Below, one piece after another: positions 40,831 to 48,850 of a DNA stretch of 64,000 bases. The notes under the pieces are model-generated. The model worked only from the letters and a program-made list of their open reading frames with translations. It was not told where the DNA came from and ran no database searches. This stretch comes from Nitrospira sp. GTDB lineage: Bacteria > Nitrospirota > Nitrospiria > Nitrospirales > Nitrospiraceae. Location: positions 1-64,000 of the forward strand of contig JACOEJ010000001.1 in NCBI GenBank assembly GCA_024998645.1, given 5' to 3'. Position 1 is the stretch's first letter. Every line of letters starts with the position of its first letter. Both the position numbers and the translations under genes were made by a program.

Positions 40831-42558
40831 ATGTATCGCCGGATCATGGCTTTCGACTTCGACGGCACACTGGCCGTCAACGGGGATGTGCCTCCCGAGG
40901 TGGAGTCGGCCTTGGCACGCTGCCGTGACAGCGGCCATGTGCTCTTCCTCGTCACGGGGCGCCGCTACGAAACCGTCCAGCTAGGCTATCTGGGAAGTCT
41001 GTTCGCCGGTATCGTCTGGGAAAACGGCGCAGTCCTGTCCCATGCGGCCAGCGGGGAGACGTACCTCCCGTTCGGGCAGCTCGACAGTCGATTGCTCAAG
41101 GCGATTGAAGAGGCAGGCATTCCATTCGAGCGAGGACTCGCCATCGCCGCGACCTGGACACCCCATGACCAGGCTCTCTGGCGCATTCTCAGCGCCCACG
41201 GCGGCAGCACGTCGGTCGAATACAACAAAGGCGCAGTCATGGTCCTGCCTCCTGGCGCGACAAAAGGCTCCGGTCTCGAACGGCTCCTCGCCTTGTGCGG
41301 TCTGTCGCCGAGAAACCTGGCGGCGTTCGGCGACGCCGAAAACGACCTCTCCATGATGACCTTGGCCGAGGTGTCTGTCGCGGTAGGCGATGCGGTCCCG
41401 GCCGTCAGAGAAATCGCCGATATCCTTGCCTCAGCCCCCGGCCCCCAGGGCGTCCTTGAAATTCTCAACGAGTATCCGCTGGGCGGGAAGTTCCTCGATA
41501 TTCCGCTCAAACGCGAACGGCAAATCTTGCTCGGACAGACCGACTCCGGCACGGTAATCAATATCCCCGCTGCCCGCTTAGCCGGGCGCAATCTGGGGGT
41601 CTTCGGCAATTCGGCAACCGGCAAATCCTGGATGGTCGGCTTGATCGCGGAAGGCCTGCATCATGAAGACTATCAGGTCCTCCTCATCGATCCAGAAGGG
41701 GACTTTCGCGGGCTCCGCGTCCTCCCGCGATTCGTGTCGGTGAGCGGCGACCGAACTACCCTCCCCCCTCCATCCGCCGTCGTCTCACTCCTTGATGAGG
41801 GAGGGGTGTCGCTGGTCCTCGATCTGAGTCAATATCCCATCAGCTTGCGGAGCCCATATATTGCGGAGCTGATCCGGGCGCTACGCCCGGTGCGCGAACG
41901 CAAATTTCGCCCCCACTGGATCGTCCTGGATGAAGCCCAGGAGTTTTTGCTTGAAGGGAGTGAAATCACAGGACTGCTCCGCCCATTGCTGGAAGCCGGC
42001 GGCTGGGCCTTCGTCTCCTACCGTCCGGACCGTTTGAGCGATTCGGTTCTCGCCTCCCTCCATCACCTGCTCTTGACCAGACTCACAGACCGCCAGATTG
42101 GGCAATGCCTGCAGACACACTGCGCGATCTGCAGTTTGAAAGGAGCAAATCTTCAACAGATTCCGATGGGAAGCGCCCTGCTCTGTGGGGGCGAACTCGT
42201 TCGTATGCGCCCGGCCATCCGGCGTGTCCCCCACATCCGCCATCTCTACAAATACCTCGATATCCCCCTTCCGCATGGGAAGCGCTTCTCTTTTAGAACG
42301 GAAACGGGATATCTCGGCATCGAAGCAGCGAGTCTGTATGAGTTGTCTCGTTTGATTTCGACCCTTCCGTTCGAAAGCCTCGAGTATCACGACCGGCGGG
42401 AAGATTTTGTGAAATGGGCCGACTGGACACTCGGCGACGGAGGACTCGCCTCACGACTTCGAAAGGTGGCGAATCGTCACTATCAGGGAGAGGAACTCCG
42501 TGAAGCGCTCAAACAAGTCGTGTCGACACACTACGAAGAGCTCCGGCAACTCCGGTAA
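40831..42558 (+). CDS. Fusion: HAD phosphatase plus HerA/DUF87-like ATPase
   Basis: One 575-residue frame with two domains. Residues 1-215 are a Cof-type HAD: FDFDGTL (Asp9, Asp11), LVTGRR (Thr42), Lys145 in GATKGSGL and GDAENDLSMM (167-176). Residues about 225-520 form a RecA-fold ATPase of the HerA/DUF87 type: Walker A GNSATGKS (259-266), the strand VLLIDPEGDFRGL, Walker B WIVLDEAQEFLL (363-374) and a later arginine-rich part (FVSYRPDRLSDSVL). I do not recall this fusion as a described family. The C-terminal 60 residues are helical. The gene precedes the Aas-type fusion. Confidence 0.85.
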   Translation: MYRRIMAFDFDGTLAVNGDVPPEVESALARCRDSGHVLFLVTGRRYETVQLGYLGSLFAGIVWENGAVLSHAASGETYLPFGQLDSRLLKAIEEAGIPFERGLAIAATWTPHDQALWRILSAHGGSTSVEYNKGAVMVLPPGATKGSGLERLLALCGLSPRNLAAFGDAENDLSMMTLAEVSVAVGDAVPAVREIADILASAPGPQGVLEILNEYPLGGKFLDIPLKRERQILLGQTDSGTVINIPAARLAGRNLGVFGNSATGKSWMVGLIAEGLHHEDYQVLLIDPEGDFRGLRVLPRFVSVSGDRTTLPPPSAVVSLLDEGGVSLVLDLSQYPISLRSPYIAELIRALRPVRERKFRPHWIVLDEAQEFLLEGSEITGLLRPLLEAGGWAFVSYRPDRLSDSVLASLHHLLLTRLTDRQIGQCLQTHCAICSLKGANLQQIPMGSALLCGGELVRMRPAIRRVPHIRHLYKYLDIPLPHGKRFSFRTETGYLGIEAASLYELSRLISTLPFESLEYHDRREDFVKWADWTLGDGGLASRLRKVANRHYQGEELREALKQVVSTHYEELRQLR

Positions 42559-42607
42559 CCTCGTCCCATAAGGAAGCCGGGAACTATTCGCGCCTCTTGT
42601 CTTGCCT

Positions 42608-45292
42608 ATGACCGGATGTGACACGCTACAGGCTTTTGTTCGCGCGCTGGCTGCTCAGAGGAACCGCCCGGCGCTTCTGGCGTTCCACAAACCTACAATC
42701 GAAACATGGTCTTTTGCAGAGCTGGTGGATGCCGCCACGCGGCTGGCCTCAGGTCTTCTAGAGGCTGGTCTGCGTGACGGCGAGCCTGTGGCGATCTACT
42801 CGCCGAACCGGGTCGAATGGATCATCGCCTGCCTGGCCCTGCTGGATGCGGGCGCCTTGCCGGTTCCCATCGACTCTCAGATGGCGAGCGACGACCTCGC
42901 ACATGTGCTCGAGGACAGCGGGGCTCGGCGGCTGATAACCATTCGCCCTCTGGCGGACCGCTTAACGACACTGGGTCTCCACCGGGACCGCTCCATCATA
43001 GTATTGGATGCCGACAAGGATGATCCCCGGAGCTGGCAACAGTTCCGGCAGGAACCGGCACGCACAGGCCCTTCCGTAAAGCCTGAGAATCCAGCCTTGA
43101 TGTTTTACACCTCCGGCGTCAGCGGCCGGCCCAAAGGCGTGCCGTTGAGCCATCGCAATCTCATGTCCAATCTCCAGGGGCTGCTGACCGCGCAGGTCTA
43201 CCGCCCCGATGAACGGCTGCTCCTGCCGTTGCCGCTGCACCACGTGTATCCCTTTATGATCGGACTCCTTGCACCGTTCGCGCTGGGGCTTCCTGTCATC
43301 CTTCCCCATTCACTGACCGGGCCTCAGATCCTGCGCGCCCTGCGGGAAGGTCGCGTCACCGCAATCGTCGGGGTCACTCGACTCTATTCCGCGCTGTACG
43401 CGGCGATCGAGCAGCAGGTGCGACAGAAAGGACGGGGCCTCTCCGCAGCCTTTCACGGGATGCTCATGCTGTCCGCTCTGTTGATTCGATATGGGAACAT
43501 CCGGCTCGGTCTGCGCCTGTTCGCCCCGCTCCGCGCGCAGGTGGCACCGGAGCTGAGATCGTTGGTCTATGGCGGAGCCGGGCTGCCGCCGGATCTCGCC
43601 TGGCGATTGGCGGGATTGGGCTGGCAGATCGCCGGAGGCTTCGGACTCACGGAAACGTCCCCGATTCTCACGCTCATCGCCCCCGGCAGCCGGCACATTG
43701 ACACGGCGGGCACACCGCTCCCCGGTGTTCATATCCGCATCGCCGATCCGGACCCGGCCAGCGGCCAGGGGGAAATCCAGGCCCGGGGCCCCAATGTGTT
43801 TGCCGGCTATCTGCATCTGCCGCACAAGACAGTTGAAGCGTTCACTCAAGACGGCTGGTTCAGAACAGGCGATGTAGGCTTCATCGATAAGAACGGGTGC
43901 GTGCGCCTGGTCGGGCGCGCCTCCTCCCGTATCACCTTACCCGGCGGCGAAAAGATCTGGCCTGAGCGGGTGGAGGACGTCCTGGATGGCGCTCCCTCGA
44001 TCAGGGAAACGGGCGTGCTCGCTTACGAAGGCCGCCTGGTGGGAGTCATCGTCCCGCGCGCCGCCGCGATCCAAGCAGGCGAGCGGGATGCCGTGACACG
44101 CCTGATCCGTGCTGAGATTGAAGCGCGCCTGGGCCTCCTGCCTTCATATTGTCGTCTCACCGACTTCACGCTCAGCCTCGACCCCTTACCTCGAACGCGA
44201 CTCGGCAAGATCCAACGCCATAAACTCGACGATCTCTTCGCAGCGGGCAAACAGCGACAGGACAAGGCCCTCGTCGAATCGCGACCGATCCCCATCGAGC
44301 TGATGGCGCCGGAAGACCGGCAATTGCTGGAAGATCCTGTCGTGTTGCGAATGTGGAACTGGCTGGCCGGCCGGTTTCCCGCCCTGCGGCTCACCCCAGA
44401 CACTGCTCTGTCGCTCGAACTGGGTCTGGACTCACTGGAATGGATGTCGATGACGCTGGAGCTGCGCGACCAGGTCAGCGTCGATCTGCCTGAAGAAGCC
44501 CTCCAACGGATCGGAACCGTGAGGGATCTGCTGCGGGAAGCAAGCGAAGCTGAAGAGGCGACCAGCGCGGCGATTGATCCGACGGTTCAACTCGCGCAGC
44601 CGGAAGAGCTGCTCGATCCACGACAACGGCGCTGGATTGCGGAGAGGGGATGGTTCTTACGAAGACTCGGGGCAGTGCTGTTTGGGCTCGACCGACTGCT
44701 CATGCGATCGCTGTTCGATTTCGAAATCCTTGGGGCCGAGCGGATACCGGCACAAGGCGCCTGCGTCCTGACACCCAATCATGCCAGCCTGCTCGATCCG
44801 CCGGCCCTCATTGCTGCGCTGCCCGCCGGTTTCGTGAACCGGACCTACTGGGGAGGGTGGACTGGGATTATGTTTCGCGATCCCGTGATGCGCCTCGTCA
44901 GCCGAGCGACGCGTGTCTTCCCCGTTGACCAGAGCAGCCGTCCGTTGACGAACCTTGGCCTCGGCGCGACTGTACTCGCGCGCGGCCATAATCTGGTGTG
45001 GTTTCCCGAAGGAAGTCGATCTCCGGACGGCACGCTCCGGCCGTTTCAGCCTGGAATCGGTTTGATTCTGGCGGCTCATCCGGTCCCGGTCGTTCCCGTC
45101 CGCATCGAGGGGAGCTTTGAAGCGCTTCCGCCCGGCGCATGGTGGCCGCGCCGACGACGGATCACGATCATATTCGGCCGAGCGCTCAACCCGACCGCAC
45201 TTGTCGGACAGAGTGAGGGAGCCGAACGCTATCGAGAGATCGCAGCCGCGCTTCATGATCATATCGCAGGACTGGGCGTTCATCCCGAATAA
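42608..45292 (+). CDS. Aas-like acyl-CoA synthetase, acyl carrier and acyltransferase fusion
   Basis: The start is the ATG at 42608 (MTGCDTLQAFVRALAAQRN), 894 residues. The N-terminal two-thirds is an AMP-forming acyl-CoA synthetase: MFYTSGVSGRPKGVPLSHRN (P-loop), GGFGLTETSPILT, DGWFRTGDVGFID and LPRTRLGKIQRHKLDD (A10 Lys). Residues about 575-660 are an acyl-carrier domain, phosphopantetheine Ser in LGLDSLEWMS. The C-terminal part (about 690-890) is a PlsC-type acyltransferase: NHASLLDPP (H-x4-D), then FPEGSRSPDGTLRPFQPG. It could load fatty acids on its own carrier and re-acylate lysophospholipid at the inner membrane, a variant of E. coli Aas in reverse domain order. Inferred from domains. 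Confidence 0.92.
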   Translation: MTGCDTLQAFVRALAAQRNRPALLAFHKPTIETWSFAELVDAATRLASGLLEAGLRDGEPVAIYSPNRVEWIIACLALLDAGALPVPIDSQMASDDLAHVLEDSGARRLITIRPLADRLTTLGLHRDRSIIVLDADKDDPRSWQQFRQEPARTGPSVKPENPALMFYTSGVSGRPKGVPLSHRNLMSNLQGLLTAQVYRPDERLLLPLPLHHVYPFMIGLLAPFALGLPVILPHSLTGPQILRALREGRVTAIVGVTRLYSALYAAIEQQVRQKGRGLSAAFHGMLMLSALLIRYGNIRLGLRLFAPLRAQVAPELRSLVYGGAGLPPDLAWRLAGLGWQIAGGFGLTETSPILTLIAPGSRHIDTAGTPLPGVHIRIADPDPASGQGEIQARGPNVFAGYLHLPHKTVEAFTQDGWFRTGDVGFIDKNGCVRLVGRASSRITLPGGEKIWPERVEDVLDGAPSIRETGVLAYEGRLVGVIVPRAAAIQAGERDAVTRLIRAEIEARLGLLPSYCRLTDFTLSLDPLPRTRLGKIQRHKLDDLFAAGKQRQDKALVESRPIPIELMAPEDRQLLEDPVVLRMWNWLAGRFPALRLTPDTALSLELGLDSLEWMSMTLELRDQVSVDLPEEALQRIGTVRDLLREASEAEEATSAAIDPTVQLAQPEELLDPRQRRWIAERGWFLRRLGAVLFGLDRLLMRSLFDFEILGAERIPAQGACVLTPNHASLLDPPALIAALPAGFVNRTYWGGWTGIMFRDPVMRLVSRATRVFPVDQSSRPLTNLGLGATVLARGHNLVWFPEGSRSPDGTLRPFQPGIGLILAAHPVPVVPVRIEGSFEALPPGAWWPRRRRITIIFGRALNPTALVGQSEGAERYREIAAALHDHIAGLGVHPE

Positions 45293-45366
45293 GAACGAGC
45301 CGAACAAGAACGAGACGACGATCCATTACCTCCCCCCTCGTTTGGTTCATACACCGCCGGATCGGA

Positions 45367-45567
45367 CTACTTCAGCCCATGGTAGGGGTCGTCGAATTTG
45401 GCGCCGCACTCGACACAGTGGACCTTGCCGGTCCGCTTGCCGTTTCTCGTCAGGACGTCATCGATGAGCCGACCGTGGCTGCAGGTTTTCTCAAGGATCA
45501 TACTGCTTACCTGCTGGGCGGTCACGCTGTCCATGCTCTCCTCCTCATTATCTGAAGCAGAACCCAT
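45367..45567 (-). CDS. Small zinc-finger-like protein
   Basis: Two ATGs each have a perfect ribosome site: 45567 (MGSASDNEEESMDS) after GAGGAGGAAGCA and 45534 (MDSVTAQQVSSM) after GAGGAGGAGAGC. The longer version is chosen here, 66 residues. The C-terminal part holds CSHGRLIDDVLTRNGKRT and then HCVECGAKFDDPYHGLK, a C-x-H plus C-x2-C set that could bind zinc. The acidic N-terminus would be disordered. The neighbour is the small winged-helix gene (45642-45863). Function unknown. Confidence 0.6.
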   Translation of the reverse strand: MGSASDNEEESMDSVTAQQVSSMILEKTCSHGRLIDDVLTRNGKRTGKVHCVECGAKFDDPYHGLK

Positions 45568-45641
45568 TGCTTCCTCCTCGTCTTGCTGCCGTGGCATAAG
45601 GCTAACCCCCGCCTGTCTTCCTCATGACCCGATGGATCTCC

Positions 45642-45863
45642 TTAAGTCTGGAGCTCCCGGTCGTGAACGGCCTGAACTCTATACGTCCTGCCGTCGTCCA
45701 CGGTCATGCGAATCTGCCCGCTCCGGCTTAGATAGTCGACAGCAAGAAAGACCTCGTTCCAACTGAGATGCGGACAAAGCGCGCCGACCTCTTCCAGCGG
45801 ACAATCGGTGCCGAGCTGCTCCAGTGCGTTATAGACCTGCTGGACCATCGTCTCGACCCTCAT
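45642..45863 (-). CDS. Small winged-helix-like protein, copy 1
   Basis: The start is the ATG at 45863 (MRVETMVQQVYNALEQLGTD) after GGGAG, 73 residues. One helical unit: QVYNALEQLGTDCPLEEVGA, then LCPHLSWNEVFLAVDYLSRS and GQIRMTVDDGRTYRVQA, which fits a compact winged helix (helix, helix, recognition helix, wing). The gene at 52120-52371 is a clear paralogue, sharing L-x-x-x-SWN(E/Q)VF-x-AVD-x-L-x-R-x-G. They border the signalling genes. DNA binding is possible but not shown. Confidence 0.72.
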   Translation of the reverse strand: MRVETMVQQVYNALEQLGTDCPLEEVGALCPHLSWNEVFLAVDYLSRSGQIRMTVDDGRTYRVQAVHDRELQT

Positions 45864-45920
45864 CGCCCATCTCCCTTCCCCAGTGCATCGCAACTCCACC
45901 GTTCAACCCGCGAGAAACCC

Positions 45921-46385
45921 TCAGCGAATCGACGGCCATTTAGATCGGACAAGACCCGCGGTTAACGCGCCGTCCCCAAGCTCCCCTTCCCCACTCACCC
46001 CCAGGCCGACATAGCGGTCGCCCGCGAGCACATGCAGCAGGGCTTGAGATAGTTCCGCATGAAGCGCCGTCTTCTTGAGAATATAGCCGCAAGCCCCCGC
46101 CTCGAATGCCAGGGTCACGTAGGCCGGCTCCTGAAAGCTCGATAAAATAATAACCCGACTATCCGGCACCTGCGCACTGATCGCCCGCGTCGCGTCGAGG
46201 CCATCCATCTTGGGCATCGAGATATCGGTGAAAATAATGTCCGGCTTCAGCCGTTGCGCGGCTTGCACGAGTGCCTGACCATCCGTCACCGTTCCGACTA
46301 CCTCGCCCAATTCGCTTACGAGATCCCGCAAGGCCTTCAGCAGGTCAGGATGATCATCGGCAAGTAAGATACGCGCGCTGGCCAT
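45921..46385 (-). CDS. Receiver-only response regulator
   Basis: This 154-residue protein is essentially one REC domain (3-125). Acidic pocket Asp10-Asp11, phospho-acceptor Asp54 in IIFTDISMPKMDG, Thr/Ser switch in ILSSFQEPAYV and Lys104 in ILKKTALHAELS. The HTH output domain of NarL-type regulators is missing; instead a 25-residue tail (GEGELGDGALTAGLVRSKWP) follows. It is related to the full-length regulator at 46548-47195 (same REC region) and could be its phosphate sink or a shortened paralogue. Confidence 0.88.
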   Translation of the reverse strand: MASARILLADDHPDLLKALRDLVSELGEVVGTVTDGQALVQAAQRLKPDIIFTDISMPKMDGLDATRAISAQVPDSRVIILSSFQEPAYVTLAFEAGACGYILKKTALHAELSQALLHVLAGDRYVGLGVSGEGELGDGALTAGLVRSKWPSIR

Positions 46386-46547
46386 GGACCAATACCCTCA
46401 AATCTCACATAAGTCGGAGATATCGTAGGCTTCATGAAGGGGGGCTGGAACTAGGAAGAACCCTGGTGCCGCGGGAGATTCGTACTAGCGCTACTTGGTC
46501 ATGCGGGATAGACAAAGGTGGAGAAACTGAGGTGTGCAGGGTGTTTG

Positions 46548-47195
46548 CTAGAGACCGGTGAGGCCGTGGGCGATGGCATACTTGGTCAAATCGGCGGTGG
46601 TATGAATGTCCAGATGCTGCATGATGCGGGCTTTATGGAACTCCACCGTTTTCACCGACACATTGAGGATCGTGGCGATCTCCTTCGTGCCGTGGCCTTC
46701 AGCGACGAGCTGCAACACTTCCCGCTGACGGTCGGTGAGCGAGGAGGACGCAGCCTTGACTGCCTCGCCGGTGGATGGCTTCAGGACCGATTCCAGCACA
46801 TCCTTCGTCAGCGACGGCGTGAGATAGTGCTGGCCTTGGAGGACGGCCTTGATCGCCAGACCGAGTTCCGACGCCGCGGAACGTTTGAGGAGATACCCGG
46901 AGGCCCCGGCTTGGAAGGCCTCGGTCGCATAGGTCGGGCTGGCATGCATCGTCAGAAAAATGACTTTGCTTTCGGGAAGGAGCTTCCTCAGCTGGCGGGC
47001 CGCGTCGAGCCCGTTCAAGAGCGGCATGGAGATATCCAGGAGAATCAGATCGGGCCGCAGTCTCTGCGCCGCCTCCACCAGCGCCCGGCCGTCCTCCACT
47101 GCGCCGACCACATCACACTCAGCCTCTACCAGCTTCCGCAAGCCGGCCAGGATCAACGAGTGGTCGTCGGCCATGAGCACACGGGGCCGTTTCAT
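46548..47195 (-). CDS. NarL/LuxR-type response regulator
   Basis: The start is the ATG at 47195 (MKRPRVLMADDHSLILAGLR) with AGGAGG, 215 residues. REC domain (1-120): Asp10/11, phospho-acceptor Asp54 in LILLDISMPLLNG, Lys in YLLKRSAASELG. LuxR-type HTH at about 150-210: LTDRQREVLQLVAEGHGTKE, IATILNVSVKTVEFHKARIM, QHLDIHTTADLTKYAIAHGL. Its start overlaps the histidine kinase stop (ATGA), so the kinase is surely its partner. Targets cannot be read from here. Confidence 0.94.
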   Translation of the reverse strand: MKRPRVLMADDHSLILAGLRKLVEAECDVVGAVEDGRALVEAAQRLRPDLILLDISMPLLNGLDAARQLRKLLPESKVIFLTMHASPTYATEAFQAGASGYLLKRSAASELGLAIKAVLQGQHYLTPSLTKDVLESVLKPSTGEAVKAASSSLTDRQREVLQLVAEGHGTKEIATILNVSVKTVEFHKARIMQHLDIHTTADLTKYAIAHGLTGL

Positions 47196-48850
47196 GCGTC
47201 CTCCTGAGAGCGGGGAATCCAGACGCACACCTTCGTCCCATCCGCCGGAAGGGAATGGACGCGAAAAAACCCGCCCAACAGACGCGCCCGCTCTTGCATA
47301 CTCGTGAGGCCGAGCCCTTTCACGCGGGCGGCCTTACTCTCAAGGTCGAACCCCTTGCCGTTATCACGCTCCGACACACCGACCCCCTTGGACGATCCGC
47401 TCAGCCTGACCGTCACACGGCTCGCATGGGCATGCTTGAGCACATTCTGGAGACTCTCCTGCAAGACGCGGAACAGATTGGTCTTCACTTCCGGTGAAAG
47501 CACCTTCGGCACCTCACGGGGAGTAAACGTCGCCGGAAGCCCTGTCCGTTTCGTAAACTCGGCGACATGGTCCCGCATAGCCACCTCCAAACCGACGTGA
47601 TCGAGCAACGAGGGATGCAGATTGTACGCGAGATCGTGCAGGTCGTCGGATAGCCGCCCGATTCCAGCGCGAATTTCCGCGCACTGCCGGGAGATCGGCT
47701 CAGGGAGATGGACGATCAAGTTGCGTTCCAGCGTCTCGAGTTCGACCGCCAGCGCTGCGAGCCGCTGGTTGAAGTCGTCGTGCAAGTCGCGCGCAATCCG
47801 CTTGCGCTCCTGCTCCTGAGCCTGGAGGAGTTTCTGCGTCAACGATTCCAGCTCGCTCTGCTTCTCACGAAGCAGAGCGACGTGCCCCTCCAAGGCCCGC
47901 GCCGCCACAGACCGCTCCGTGACATCGCGCAGAATCACGGTCAAGAGCGTCTTGCCGACCAGCAAAACCCGGGAGATTGAGGCCTCGATGGGAAACTCCT
48001 CTCCATTGGATCGCAGGCCGTACAAGGTGCCGCCGCGTTGCATCGTGCGGGAGACCACACCGCCCCTGGCGAAGAAGCTCATGTGACCGTGATGCGCCTC
48101 TCTGAACCGTTCCGGAATGAACCGGTCCAGCAATTGTCCGATCGCGTCGTCCGCCCGGCAGCCGAACATGGATTGAGCCGCCCGGTTGAAGAGCAACACG
48201 CGCCCCTCTGCATCCACGGTAATGATGGCGTCCATCGCCGACTCGATAATCGCATTCAGCTGCGTCCGCTGCGCCTCCAGCTCCTGCTCAGTCCGCCTCC
48301 GATCACTGATGTCCAGCAACGACGTCCGCCAGTGGGTGATGTGCCCGAACTCTTCGTGCACCGCGAGACTCTCGAGATGGACGCAATCGGAGGCGCCGGC
48401 CTTTTTCCGGATATGCACCTCACAGGTCTGTCGGGTACCGTTCTTCAAGACCTCCTGACAATGCCGGTGGAACAAGTCCTGGTCATCCGGCGTAACGAAG
48501 CGTGCGAGTGATTGTCCGATCAGCTCCTTCCGGTGGTTGCCCAGCAACAGCCCGGCCCTCAGACTGGCCTCCACAATCGTACCGTCCCGATCCAGCGTGA
48601 GATGGCCGGCGGGTGAAAAATCGTAGAGATCTTCATAGCGATCACGAGCGGCTTGGAGCTCCACCTGAGTCCGGCGGAGTTCGTCGTTCTGCATCTCCAG
48701 CTCGACCTGATGGACTTGCAGCTCATGCACCAGCTGCTGTACATCCTTGACCGGCATGGCGGCCACGTCACGTTCGGCCATCCGGAGGAGTTCCTCCGCC
48801 TGTCGGCGAAGCCCGGTGAGGTGCTTGGGGTCGTCCGGCTTCTTAGCCAT
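47192..48850 (-). CDS. PAS-PAS-histidine kinase (NarX/HisKA_3 type)
   Basis: The start is the ATG at 48850 (MAKKPDDPKHLTGLRRQAEE), 552 residues. After an N-terminal coiled coil (15-70) come two PAS domains (about 70-185 and 200-320), then a short coiled coil (325-350) and HisKA_3 with the phospho-His in RKRIARDLHDDFNQRL (His357). The ATPase domain follows with VLKHAHASRVTVRL, then DNGKGFD and GLGLTSMQERARLLGG. No membrane segments, so it is cytoplasmic and could sense redox, light or small ligands through PAS. Its gene overlaps CheB-CheR by 8 bases and the regulator by 4. Confidence 0.93.
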   Translation of the reverse strand: MAKKPDDPKHLTGLRRQAEELLRMAERDVAAMPVKDVQQLVHELQVHQVELEMQNDELRRTQVELQAARDRYEDLYDFSPAGHLTLDRDGTIVEASLRAGLLLGNHRKELIGQSLARFVTPDDQDLFHRHCQEVLKNGTRQTCEVHIRKKAGASDCVHLESLAVHEEFGHITHWRTSLLDISDRRRTEQELEAQRTQLNAIIESAMDAIITVDAEGRVLLFNRAAQSMFGCRADDAIGQLLDRFIPERFREAHHGHMSFFARGGVVSRTMQRGGTLYGLRSNGEEFPIEASISRVLLVGKTLLTVILRDVTERSVAARALEGHVALLREKQSELESLTQKLLQAQEQERKRIARDLHDDFNQRLAALAVELETLERNLIVHLPEPISRQCAEIRAGIGRLSDDLHDLAYNLHPSLLDHVGLEVAMRDHVAEFTKRTGLPATFTPREVPKVLSPEVKTNLFRVLQESLQNVLKHAHASRVTVRLSGSSKGVGVSERDNGKGFDLESKAARVKGLGLTSMQERARLLGGFFRVHSLPADGTKVCVWIPRSQEDA

